Source: Zygnema cylindricum (taxonomy: Eukaryota; Streptophyta; Zygnematophyceae; Zygnematales; Zygnemataceae). Taken from it: DNA of 29,416 nucleotides. Under the pieces are notes generated by a model that worked only from the letters and a program-made list of their open reading frames with translations, was not told the DNA's origin and ran no database searches. The DNA lies in assembly GCA_037447655.1 (NCBI GenBank), contig JBBHKE010003289.1:115639-145054 (forward strand). The letters run 5' to 3'. The translations under genes and the position numbers were made by a program. Below, piece after piece: positions 12,801 through 21,324 of the stretch (within the stretch, counting starts at the first letter, position 1; every line of letters starts with the position of its first letter).

Positions 12801-14167
12801 TGGGCGATATATATCGTTGGTTAGGGTCTCTCTCTCACACAACTCCCTCTTACACCCCACCAATCCCTTTTATAAGCATTTTCTTCTTATCTTTTGTCCA
12901 ATGATAGTATGGAGGCAAAGGGCATAAATAATTTTGAAATATTTGTGTATTTTCATAGTTTGATGAAATCGAAGGGACAGTTTATGGTGGTTATTTAAAG
13001 CAAAGAAAGATCAAATTAGATTTTTTCTTTCCCCGAGAAGAAAAATGAGAACATAAAAGCTAATAGAAAACAATTACCCTAGCCCTCTCCCACCATTTCC
13101 TCATTAACGACCATAGCAAAAGATTTCGAAAAAAATGCGAGAAGTGATTTACATTGTACTTTTTTTATTGCAATTAAGATTTAGCTCATTTTCTTTTCTG
13201 TATTAAATGCATCCACCAACCGAGCATTTACTCACAACAATATTCCCCCTCTCCGCCCCCTTCCTCCATTTTGACAGCAAAAACGAAAGTTGAAAATAAA
13301 TTTGTAACATGTGATTTATATATCGTGTCGTATTTTTAGAAAAGTGTTGTTTAATTTTTTGCCATTTCTTTTCCTGATGTAATTTGACATGCATCCCCCC
13401 TTCCAGGAATCACTCACAAATAAGTCAATCGTGTGAGGTTGCCAATCTCCGGCGCAATTTTCCCCGTCAATTCCAAGTCCCCTATATCCCTGCACCCCCC
13501 TCCCATCGAGCGTTGAATGAGTTCCTTTATTCTCCGCCCCCTTTCCCCCTCTCCCTTCCCCCCTCCCCTCCCTCCCTGTTGCAAGCCTCGACAGCGCCCA
13601 AGCATCGCAAAGAGCATCTCAGCAGGAAATCCAGGCAGCCTGTGACCAACATTTTTTAGTGCGATTTTCAGTGCGGGTCTCATTTCAGCAGAGAATTAAT
13701 CAGGCGGCCTATTAGTGCGGACTGACCGCAGCAGAGAGTGCAGACAGCCTCCGAGTAAAAATTAAGTGCGATGATTCTGTTCGCATTGAAAGCTATTGAA
13801 AGCAGCAGAGAGTGCACGCAGCAACAATAGTAACCCACATGGAAGTCACGCGACCGGATTTATCGCACTGGAAATAGTATTGATTACATTTGATCTCCGG
13901 AAATCGCCCCTTGTTCTTGACGGCCGCCTTCACCGCCTGCAGCGCCCTCTCTGCAGCAGCAATGAATGACGTCAGAAGCCGCACGGAGCGAATGAGAGCG
14001 ATCTTTTGCACGTGCGAAGGCAGGCACGAAGATCGAAGTGGCGGGGAAAGGTTGAGCAGAGAGCTGTGGAACTTACTGTCTCCTGCTGCCATGGTTACTC
14101 CGTACGAGGGTGCCACGTGGAAAATAAAAAGCAGTGTCGTAGTCATCAGGAGTCTGATAGCCGCCAT
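3665..14167 (-). CDS. Secreted LRR protein with Cys-rich/EGF-like cap and proline-rich tail (8 exons)
   Basis: Exons on the minus strand: 14167-13839, 13489-13418, 12044-11973, 10658-10587, 5695-5624, 5374-5303, 4456-4173 and 3801-3665. All introns are GT-AG and all phases agree. Exon 1 ends in phase 2, five LRR exons are exactly 72 bp in phase 2, the EGF exon ends in phase 1, and the last exon ends in TAA, giving 369 residues. Order: hydrophobic signal peptide (about 1-24), Cys-containing LRR N-cap ending GRVTSM, five 24-residue plant LRRs of the LSGxIPSSIG type plus a partial sixth, a Cys-rich module with CGGNGIC, then a Pro/Arg/Ser tail. No transmembrane helix or kinase domain is seen, so secretion to the cell wall as a ligand-binding or structural protein is inferred. 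Further 72-bp exons could have been missed without breaking the frame. The unbroken phasing argues for a working gene despite a retrotransposon remnant in one intron. The exact family name is not recognised. Confidence 0.83.
4173..4456 (-). CDS. LRR gene exon 7: partial LRR and Cys-rich EGF-like cap
   Basis: This 284-bp exon enters in phase 2 and leaves in phase 1. It starts with half an LRR (ISNNYFTGPI). It then encodes a module with ten cysteines, including CKAFC, CGGNGIC and CACNKGY. The last block has the C-x-C-x4-G-Y look of an EGF-like fold. Two possible N-glycosylation sites (NST, NGS) lie inside it. Cys-rich caps after the last LRR shield the solenoid end in plant LRR proteins; an EGF-like version is less usual. 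Confidence 0.85.
5303..5374 (-). CDS. LRR gene exon 6: fifth LRR
   Basis: A 72-bp, phase-2 exon with TATAG acceptor and GTAAGA donor. It reads DLSGNQLSGRMPSSIGQLSS, the repeat closest to the textbook plant LRR. Confidence 0.88.
5624..5695 (-). CDS. LRR gene exon 5: fourth LRR
   Basis: A 72-bp, phase-2 exon with CACAG acceptor and GTAAGA donor. It reads LYNNHLSGSIPSSIGNLSKN. Its central bases closely match the exon at 5303-5374, which fits tandem exon duplication. Confidence 0.87.
7700..9760 (+). mobile_element. Decayed Ty1/copia retrotransposon gag-pol fragment
   Basis: The plus strand holds, in copia order and broken by stops and frameshifts: a possible gag end (about 7700-8250), a degenerate zinc knuckle (WYC..F..CCR, about 8260-8300), the protease motif DTGAIYH (from 8517), and the integrase core. 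The integrase core reads VDDYSRKSWVHLLKT (from 9260), LNNGGEFVP (about 9390-9415) and NRIRERMNKTMN (about 9480-9515). Then come LWGNAI and APKEFE (about 9565-9655), matching the segment that ends the integrase C-terminal region in copia elements. No reverse transcriptase, RNase H or LTR was found. The fragment is antisense within an intron of the LRR gene and is clearly inactive. Confidence 0.85.
8970..9135 (+). repeat. Short internal duplication in the copia remnant
   Basis: Two imperfect copies of a block around GAAACCCGAAGGTGCT followed by AATTGAATGGATGTA occur about 115 bp apart (about 8970-9020 and 9086-9135). They lie just before the integrase region and probably reflect a replication-slippage or template-switch event. 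Confidence 0.6.
10587..10658 (-). CDS. LRR gene exon 4: third LRR
   Basis: A 72-bp, phase-2 exon with AATAG acceptor and GTAAGA donor. It reads LRDNNLTGKIPQSIGQMTSL. It is followed by the 4.9-kb intron that contains the copia remnant. Confidence 0.87.
10659..11972 (-). other. LRR-gene intron between second and third LRR exons
   Basis: AT-rich intron apart from the purine tract at 11203-11515. No other feature recognised. Confidence 0.6.
11203..11515 (+). repeat. Polypurine (GGGAGG-type) tract in an LRR-gene intron
   Basis: About 310 bp are almost entirely purine on the plus strand, with dozens of G3-G5 runs. It is polypyrimidine on the transcribed-sense strand. Long Ser/Pro reading frames on the minus strand are a product of the low complexity. 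G-quadruplex or triplex formation is plausible. Confidence 0.85.
11973..12044 (-). CDS. LRR gene exon 3: second LRR
   Basis: A 72-bp, phase-2 exon with CTCAG acceptor and GTAAGA donor. It reads LSNNKFSGSIPSSIGRLKDV, a near-consensus plant LRR. Confidence 0.87.
12045..13417 (-). other. LRR-gene intron between first and second LRR exons
   Basis: AT-rich. On the minus strand about 12374-12280 reads SNNANGISTSAIDFINFS before a GTAAAT donor, vaguely LRR-like, but no acceptor in the right phase exists, so a decayed LRR exon is possible. Confidence 0.5.
13418..13489 (-). CDS. LRR gene exon 2: first 24-residue LRR
   Basis: A 72-bp, phase-2 exon lies between a GCAG acceptor and a GTGAGT donor. It reads LELTGKIAPEIGNLTRLTYL, which fits the plant-type LRR consensus. 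The acceptor is preceded on the sense strand by G-rich rather than pyrimidine-rich sequence, an unusual context. The preceding intron is about 350 bp. Confidence 0.85.
13839..14167 (-). CDS. LRR gene exon 1: signal peptide and LRR N-cap
   Basis: The ATG at 14167 opens a 109-codon exon. It starts with a short charged N terminus and a hydrophobic core (LLMTTTLLFIFHV), a clear signal peptide. Near the 3' end there is an Ala/Lys-rich helix and then C-x5-C followed by DKSGRVTSM. This matches the N-terminal cap that precedes the first repeat in plant LRR proteins. The exon closes at a GTGGGT donor in phase 2. Upstream sequence holds G-box/ABRE-like motifs. The long plus-strand reading frame over this exon is an antisense shadow. 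Confidence 0.82.
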
Positions 14168-14270
14168 GGCTGCTTACTTGCCACGTCACGAGGTTTTTGG
14201 AGGAAGACACGTGGCAGTTTCTTTCTCAAGTAGCGGCTGCAGTAGATCGATTAGGGTTTTGACTTTAACA
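14168..14270. promoter_or_regulatory. Compact intergenic region with ABRE/G-box-like motifs
   Basis: Between the LRR gene ATG (minus, 14167) and a plus-strand ATG at 14271 there are only 103 bp. They contain CCACGTCACG (about 14180) and ACACGTGGC (about 14209), the latter a canonical ABRE/G-box match. A further CCACGTGG lies inside LRR exon 1 at about 14113. Such motifs bind bZIP factors in plants. A divergent promoter is inferred only if the plus-strand ORF is real. Confidence 0.4.
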
Positions 14271-14405
14271 ATGGCACAGTCTTCAGATGGAAGCGTCGCA
14301 AAAGGAAGGAATCGATCGAGGGATCTTACTAACCGCTTTCCGTACAGTCAACATAATTCATGGTCAATGCGTCTATTCGTTGTTTGTACGATTGCGTACG
14401 GCTAA
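14271..14405 (+). CDS. Possible short hypothetical ORF or first exon
   Basis: AACAATGGC is a very good plant start context, placed 103 bp from the divergent LRR gene start. The 44-codon frame starts MAQSSDGSVAKGRNRSRDL, ends at TAA 14403-14405, and has no recognised domain. It may be the first exon of a gene disrupted by the transposon island, or simply chance. Confidence 0.25.
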   Translation: MAQSSDGSVAKGRNRSRDLTNRFPYSQHNSWSMRLFVVCTIAYG

Positions 14406-15387
14406 TTTGTTTCGAAGGACGGCGCATGTGGACGGTGATGCGATGGTGTACTTTCCCGTAGACTATTTCTCGTTTGTACATGATGTGAAAGATTCGGACT
14501 TAGCAGTCGTGGCGTCATCGGTACGGTTTAATTGGCGTGATTGGCTAAATTGTTTAAGTACGGTACGGTTCGCATTAGGGAATCCTTCCTAGCATCTGGA
14601 AGGTATTCCGTATTCTGACGTGTGCACTATAACATGGACGGTACAGAAAACAGAACAGTGAAGTGCTTCAAGGGTTTATAAACACTAAGAGTATGTCCTC
14701 ATTCTTAATTTAAGCAAACTTTAAAGTACGGTACGGCATCAAGCTTCGCGAGGAGAGTCCCAGGCCGGTACACCGTGAATCGCTTATAGCGTTAATGTTT
14801 TTTACTTTTTTTAGCCACTTAAAACATATTTTCTTTGTGCACACTTTGTCGGAATGAAAATCGGACGGTTTCGATCGAAAGCCAAGGTTGTCACTTTCCG
14901 ATTGATGGTCTCCAATCGTTAAGCGGACACGTGTGTATGGAGAAAAGATGTTTTCAGTGGCGGAAAAAATGTTAACAGTAAATGCGATACAAGGTTGTAC
15001 GGTCGAAACGAGGAGACTCGCGGAGGCTCGAGGAGAGTAAAGCCGGCCGCAGAATAACCCCGCGGAGACTGCCGCGGAGGCAGGTTAGGCACAATTCCTA
15101 TTGGCCCGCGACGATTCCATCGGGCTAGTTATACCTGTCTAGCTGTACGGCGGTGGACAACGTCTCGCGGGAGGACGCAACCTGGTAAATAGACCATTCA
15201 GAGACGGCCAATGTCGAAGTGCTTTAATTTTTTTAAAGCGCTTCAATTTTATTAAAAAGCAGCCAATTATTTCACTCTTTAAAAAGTAATCAAATAACAA
15301 CAATAAAAAGACAAGAGGTTGCTGTTAGCCTGTTACGCTATTTCTTCGACCCAATCGCCGATACGATTTTAGTTTTATTACAGTTTA
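14406..15387. other. No supported gene; start of GTAC-rich island
   Basis: Short GTACGGTACGG-type motifs recur (for example 14520-14570 and 14725-14735). At 14771 a CACCGTGAATCGC end resembling the TA-flanked element family appears without a partner. A GC-rich patch at 15000-15180 contains CCGCGG palindromes. No RNA gene could be supported. Confidence 0.55.
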
Positions 15388-15395
15388 CCGCTTAG

Positions 15396-16126
15396 CAGAG
15401 GTCGCAAACGGTCAACCGAAACCGTGACCGACCGTTAACCGACCGCCCGCGCCGGATCCGGAACGGATTCGGTTGCCAAATTTTGCGGGTCGGGCGGTTA
15501 CGGTCGGTTGACTCACCAGGAAAAAAAAAAACGGTTGGTCGGTCAAACGAAAAACCAAAAAAAATGAAAAAATTGTACTGTCCCTATAATCCAACATTCT
15601 TGTACTTTGTACTCTTTGGCATCGTGGAAGTACGTGACATCATGATTAGCGTCGCAAATCTGACACGGTACACCGCCAATCGCTATTAGGGTAGAAGTTT
15701 CTTTAGCGTACATGAAAAATTACCGTGGTTTACGCTAATTAAGAATTTGAAAATTTTGAAAAAAAACATACATTCTAATTGTTTAATAATTCTAATTTGG
15801 GTCTTTGAAAAAAATAAATGTCGGTCGCAAATCTGACACGGTAGTAACACTATTCATTTCGCAAATCTTAGGGAACGCGACAAATCGTAATTATTGGCTT
15901 ATTCCATCGTACATTGATTAATTTTGTACTTTTTCGGTTACGGGCGGGCACGGTTAGTCCCGAAAAATCAAGATTAGGTTAATTTTTTTTTTCGTAAACG
16001 ACGGTCGGTTAACGGTTAACAATTTTACAGCGTGACAAAACTCGGTCGGGCGTCGGTTACTCAGATTTTGAAAAAAAAAAAACGGTCGGTTTCGGGTATG
16101 AAATTTTTTGACTTTTGCGACCTCTG
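15396..16126. mobile_element. Non-autonomous hAT-type DNA transposon
   Basis: The element is bounded by the 13-bp inverted repeats CAGAGGTCGCAAA (15396-15408) and its complement (16114-16126). Outside these lies a perfect 8-bp target duplication, CCGCTTAG, at 15388-15395 and 16127-16134. The CAGRGGT-GCAAA ends, the 8-bp duplication and interior repeats of ACGGTCGGTTAACGGT type are hallmarks of the hAT superfamily. No transposase frame is present. A fragment of another element is nested inside (15671-15823). Confidence 0.93.
15671..15823. mobile_element. Truncated TIR-element end nested in the hAT element
   Basis: The sequence from CACCGCCAATCGCTATTAG onward closely matches the reverse complement of the right end of the element at 19757-20304 for about 150 bp and then stops. 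It is flanked by a perfect 20-bp direct repeat, GTCGCAAATCTGACACGGTA, at 15651-15670 and 15824-15843. Either an unusual insertion or a repair event duplicated the flank. Confidence 0.8.
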
Positions 16127-16234
16127 CCGCTTAGTTCGTTGGTCGTCTAATCCTCATTACCGCAACTATCACATTAATCAGTCTGTTTGTTGGTCTACTT
16201 ACTCGAATTCAATGATCTCTCGTTAAATTTATGC

Positions 16235-16520
16235 AACATTTATTGTACATTACAATACAGTATAAAATAATAACATATAATAAGATATTATATAAATGAA
16301 ATAATATGATATGTTGAAATATAATGTATTACAATATAATATAAATAACATATAATTTACACTACATGTTATATAAATTTACACACACATATATAAACAT
16401 ATATCTGTGTTTAAATATACAAATATACATGTATATATATACATATACATGAAGATATATATATATATATATATACATATATATACATATATAAATGTAC
16501 ATATATGTAAATATATGTGT
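16235..16520. repeat. AT-rich low-complexity and (AT)n tracts
   Basis: About 285 bp of nearly pure A/T with ATATAT runs and TATAAT-like words. Similar text recurs at 23820-24115. Confidence 0.8.
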
Positions 16521-16956
16521 ATTAGTGTTGTGTATCAGGAAGAAATTTATCGCGATAACACCGATACCGATAATAATCGGTTATTGAACTGTCACCCAAT
16601 ATATCGCTCTGAGATCAACATATTCTTAATCGCCGATAAGCGAAAAAATAAAGTACGGTATATAATAGTACATTAAAACATATTGTATTACATTTTCACT
16701 GCATATAGCGTGGCATGCCACGTGTAACAATATGTTCCGTACGCTGTGTAACGGAATAACGACAGTTCAGTACGACGGGATAAACCGTACAACTGTACGG
16801 TGTAAACTGCACAATTATCGCCGATGGTTATCGGTACCGGTGTTATCGCGAAAGAAAACCGATATTTTATTTTTTTTATCGACGGTGACACCGGTTTCAA
16901 TATATCGTGCCAATATATTGATTATCGGCAAAACCCTGTTAATACACAACAGTAAT
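16521..16956. mobile_element. Palindromic TIR element, copy X
   Basis: The ends ATTAGTGTTGTGTAT and the complement of ATTACTGTTGTGTAT form inverted repeats (about 16521 and 16956). The interior is rich in TATCGCGATAA/CCGATAA words and centres on a perfect 14-bp palindrome CGTGGCATGCCACG (16709-16722). The same organisation in opposite orientation occurs at 18357-18800. No coding capacity. Superfamily not assigned; no clean target duplication was found. Confidence 0.75.
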
Positions 16957-16984
16957 GTATACATATTGTATACATATTGTATGC

Positions 16985-16994
<10 letters not shown>

Positions 16995-17058
<64 letters not shown>

Positions 17059-17076
17059 ACATATATACACACACAC

Positions 17077-17107
<31 letters not shown>
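16995..17107. repeat. (AT)n microsatellite followed by AC-AT-GT palindrome
   Basis: About 60 bp of (AT)n (16995-17056) is followed by (AC)5(AT)10(GT)5 at 17067-17106, a 40-bp perfect palindrome able to extrude as a cruciform. Reading frames of alternating Ile and Tyr across it are artefacts. Confidence 0.93.
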
Positions 17108-17129
17108 ATTTCCTTTTCTTTTAACACAC

Positions 17130-18356
17130 CTCAAAACGAACGATTGAAAATATAACTTCAAGCAATGGAAATTTATCGTTTTTTACTCTTTTTGTTTTAC
17201 ATCGTATAAAAATATGTTTCACAATTACACTCTAGTAATTTAAACTGTTGTGTAAACATCACAAATTTGTAATTTTTCATTTCAAAAAAGACGAAATGTC
17301 ATTATTGAAAAAAAAGCGCAAACAATTTACATTTACAATTACTGCGTTTATACAAAATCAATGGTAACCATAAGAAGACATTAAATAACAAAGAATGTTG
17401 AATGATAATTAGAATAAATGTTTTATAACGAAAATTAAAATAAACAATACTTTTGACAAACATTAAAAACTATATATTCCATTTTAACAAACAAATTGTG
17501 CACTTAGATTTGTTTATTAGCCTTTGAATTATACATTGACAAACAAACTTTCATTGATATATACCAAAACAAATTAACAAAACGAACTTTATAATATGTA
17601 ACGAAGCATACGTGTACACACACAATTTCGTTTAAAAAAACAAAACAAAATAATATGACATTGTCTTTATATACTACGGACAATTAGTGGTATGACAACT
17701 CGTAGTTAACTTGTGAAATCGTATGAAACGTGCGAAGTTGTTTTTTCCTATTTCTAAAGCGGTGATATTCTACTTTAAAACTCATCATTGATATGTTTTA
17801 AGGAAAATTTTGAAAGTGACATGATAAAACGTGGCTATGGGTCGAAAAACACAATATGACAAGAAGATAGGACCCTCTCTCCCAGAGAGCTTCTGTACAA
17901 AAGGTCAACTTTGACCCTCCATAACTTACTGCTCAGGGGAGCAAATTCAGTGATTCTTTTTGCTATCGACTCAGGGGAGTCTTGCCTTAAACAGGGGTGA
18001 AGGTGGTCAGAGTTTTTGTCTGCCAGGGTGGCAGTTATTTTTGCTTAAACACAAAGGGGTCAGAATTATCCTAGAGGCTTCTTGGAAGCTGTCCATTCTG
18101 AGGACTTATGGAGGTCTCAGAGTTTCAACACACCAATAGAAGGACTCACACCAAAAGGAGGAATGGCACTTTGAGGAAGACTTGTGATATATGAACTCAA
18201 CTCAATTAAAGTGAAATTACTTAATCAACAAACCTTTGTAACTGCAACATAGAAAAAAATTGCGGAAGAGTAGGTTGGCCAATGAATAGACTTTAAGTGG
18301 AACATAGAAATAAAAGTGTGAAGCGCACAAACGCTTGCAACTAGAACACATAAATT
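17130..18356. other. No supported gene; AT-rich then a distinctive non-coding block
   Basis: 17130-17860 is plain AT-rich sequence. 17870-18130 is less AT-rich and carries several small inverted repeats: GGTCAA-CT-TTGACC (17903-17916) and two near-identical CTCAGGGGAG hairpins (17931-17942 and 17968-17981). It reads like part of an old retroelement or structured non-coding RNA, but no family was recognised. Confidence 0.5.
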
Positions 18357-18800
18357 ATTGGTGTTGTGTATCGGTAGCCATTTGCCGATAACCGATATGC
18401 CCTTTTTTTTTGCGTACCAATAATCAATAAATTGGCACAATGTATCGGTGTTACCGCAATTGAAAACCAATAATATTCAATTTTTAACACAGGTTATATC
18501 ACTATCTGTGATAATTATATAGTTCATATCGTATAGTCGTGCGGTCTATTCCGTTGTACTGATCTTTCATTCTTCCGTTATAAAAGTACAAAACGGATTG
18601 CCTTACGTGGCATGCCACGCTATAGATAGTGATAATGCTAATATTACCATGCTGTAGCGTACTATATTTTTTCCACTTTTCGTTGATAAGTAATTTGTTG
18701 TACTCGAAGTGATATATCAGAACTTCTCACCGTTTGATAACCGATAAACATCGATATCGTTTTTATCGCGATGAGTTTTTTCCATATACAAAACACAAAA
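18357..18800. mobile_element. Palindromic TIR element, copy Y (inverted relative to X)
   Basis: It starts GGTGTTGTGTATCGG and ends near CATATACAAAACAC. The central palindrome CGTGGCATGCCACG is at 18606-18619. Flanks of the palindrome match copy X in reverse complement, as do the TATCGCGAT and CCGATAA blocks near the ends. Non-coding. Confidence 0.72.
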
Positions 18801-18872
18801 AAACTGGAAATTGCTAATCGCAGAGACAATTTTTGATGTGTGCATGTAGTTGTCAAAAATTGTACATTTGAA

Positions 18873-19757
18873 GTACATTATAGTATTAGTTACGTACCTT
18901 TGAGTTCAGATTTTGACGGTCAATCTGTCAAACAACTTTTACTAGCGAAATATTGTAACCATAGTTAAAAAAGTGTCGCGCTTGCTAACTTCGACCGTCA
19001 TAAAAAAAAAACAATTCACCAGGTCGGCGCAGGTTTACGGTAACAAAACTGCGGCAAAGGCATGTAAATAAAATGGCTGCGCGAAGGTAGTTTTTCACTT
19101 CACGTGAGCTCCACTGTGAGAGCACATATTGGCATTTAAGTGCGTACTATATTTTGTTTTTTTTGTGCGCATTTTACTCTTTCCGTGAATGTGAATCAAT
19201 GTGAAGTACGTTGTCAATGTACGAATGATGATTACTAAATAGTGTGGCTTTATTTGGTCGCGCGTGACGACGCGGTTCTTTATCATTTAGTTTTTATGAT
19301 ATTGTTAGGCGGGTACGCTTTTTTATCTTGTACGAAGTTTATTTCGTTTTGTGCAACTTATTTATACATATGACGTCATCCTTTAATTTGTGTCCAAGTT
19401 CAACTTAACAGTTCGCGAGTTTTTGCTGCTAAGTTAAATGTCATTATGCGCTCTCACAGTGGAGCTCACGTGAAGTAAGAAACTATCTGCGCGCAGCCAT
19501 TATATTTATATGTGGTTGCCGCAGTTTTGTTATTGTAAACATGCGGCGGCTGTGTGAATTATTTGTTTCTTTATGATGGTTGACTTTCGCAAGCGCGACA
19601 CCTTGGCCGTATGTATTGTTTGTTTCTTTATGACGGTCGACGTTCGCAAGCGCGACACCTTTTTAATAAGCTTTACAATATTTCGCCAATCAAAGTTGTT
19701 CGACGGATTGACCGTCAAATATGAACTCAAAGTTACGTTACTTTTACTATACTGTAC
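18873..19757. mobile_element. Foldback element with about 260-bp inverted arms
   Basis: The left arm (18873 to about 19140) and right arm (about 19435-19757) are inverted copies from GTACANTATAGTA inward. They include a perfect 27-bp match (19097-19123 with 19450-19476). The roughly 310-bp spacer is unrelated. The right arm has a 57-bp tandem duplication (units starting 19562 and 19619) absent from the left arm. No transposase is present. The right terminus overlaps the GTAC at which the next element begins. Confidence 0.9.
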
Positions 19758-20304
19758 ACCGCCAATCGCTATTAGCGTAGTGTACGCTAATTCCCTCCCA
19801 AATTTTTTTTTTATTCTCCATTAGCGTAGTTCATTCTATTTTTTTTTTTACTCTATTTAGGGTTAATTTTTTAGTACCGTACAAAACGGAAGTACGTCAT
19901 CATTTAATTGGTGTGGTGTACGGACAGTGTCAGATCGTACATAATTGTACCTTTTTAAGTGAAAAAGTATAATTAATGAGATTTGGTAACCGCGGACGCA
20001 TGAGAATGTGCGCTTTAAAAAGGGGATATAATCGGGTTGTCAAATATCACGTTCGCATATATTCGTCCAGTAACCACCTTTCGACTGTGTGAACTTACGA
20101 TTTGTGTACGATTTGTCAAATTTTCTACGAATACCTATATTAGTGTAAGCATGTTTGCGACGTTTATTTTTTTCAAAGACCCAAGTTATTATTATTAAAC
20201 AATTAGAATGTATGTTATTTTTCAAAAAAAAATTAATTAGCGTAAACCACGATAATTATTCATGTACGCTAAAGAAACTTCTACGCTAATAGCGATTGGC
20301 GGTG
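19757..20304. mobile_element. TA-flanked TIR element A (548 bp)
   Basis: Perfect 24-bp inverted repeats, beginning CACCGCCAATCGCTATTAG, lie at 19757-19780 and 20281-20304. TA is present on both outer sides. No transposase frame is seen. TA flanks suggest a Tc1/mariner-like non-autonomous element, but the terminal sequence is not a recognised consensus. Confidence 0.88.
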
Positions 20305-20570
20305 TAATCCAAAGTACAATTTTTCACAACTATCTACGCGCAACAAAAATTGTCGCTGCGATTAGCAATTCTCAAAAATTGCGCCCGAGAAAAGTAATCC
20401 AATTGGATTCTATACCGAAATTTCTACGTCTTGAACTATGTGTCCAACTGGTAGCCTGGTACACGACGATCTCCATGTCGTCACCATATAAATTTGCGAA
20501 TCATGCATACGTCAACAACTCCGCATTTCCACCGCATGCATGTCCGCCTCTTGACTTTGGTAGAGCAGTA

Positions 20571-20770
20571 CACCGCCAATCGCTATTAGAGTCAAGGATT
20601 AAATAGCGTCAAAAAAAATTTAGCGTTATTGATTCTAATTTAGTGCCTGAGACGTGGTATATTATGGTCCACTTCCTTAAATAGCGTTATAAATTCTATT
20701 TCAGGTTTTGGGGTCAAAATTTAGGGGCACCGAATTAGCGTTATATACTATAATAGCGATTGACGACACC
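20571..20770. mobile_element. Short TIR element B (about 200 bp)
   Basis: It begins CACCGCCAATCGCTATTAGAG after TA and ends with GGGGCACCGAATTAGCGTT...AATAGCGATTGACG, the same right-end text as element C. Its right end runs directly into the left end of element C. Confidence 0.75.
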
Positions 20771-21316
20771 GTCAATCGCTATAAGAGTAAAGGAATAAAT
20801 AGCATAAAAAAAAATTAGAGTTATTAGCACTAATCGGGAAATTTTTTTTTTTGAAATAATATATATGTACCAATTAATCCCTAACTGTAATTTGGGTTGT
20901 CCTGAATAATAAATACCCGCCTTTTCGATGTCTACAGTAATCTGTGTACCCGTACAAAATCTGACAATTCGTACGCCGTCGCGCTGTTCACACTGTCGAT
21001 GGACGAACATATGAGAACGTGATTTTTGTCGACGAGGTTGCGTCTCTTCCTTCCAGTGCACATTCACATGTGTGCGCAATAATGTTAAGTGTCTTTTTAT
21101 GCCTTTGTAATTCAAAAAGTACTATTTCGTACAGATATTCCTTGTCCGTACTCCACACTACTTCCATCGCAGTGTACTTTTCTTATTAACGCTAATTGAA
21201 AAAAAAACCTAATTAGAATAATGGAAAAAATAAAATTATGGATTGTATTTCGGGTTTTACTTTTTGAAAAAAGGGCACCGAATTGGCGTTATATACTTTA
21301 ATAGCGATTGACGGTG
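20767..21316. mobile_element. TIR element C (550 bp)
   Basis: The ends CACCGTCAATCGCTATAAG (20767) and TTAATAGCGATTGACGGTG (to 21316) are inverted. TA follows the right end. The left end abuts element B head-to-head, forming a local palindrome (CGATTGACG-ACAC-CGTCAATCG). Confidence 0.82.
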
Positions 21317-21324
21317 TACTGTAT

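Noticed and set aside
13890-14405. Plus-strand 171-codon ORF
   Set aside because: Most of it is antisense to LRR exon 1. Only its last 45 codons (from 14271) have an independent, weakly supported start.
14747-14767. GAGGAGAGTCC resembling an RNase P RNA signature
   Set aside because: No other conserved RNase P blocks follow, and the surrounding sequence belongs to repeats.
16815-17155. Ile/Tyr-repeat ORFs on both strands
   Set aside because: They read through (AT)n and (AC)n microsatellites.
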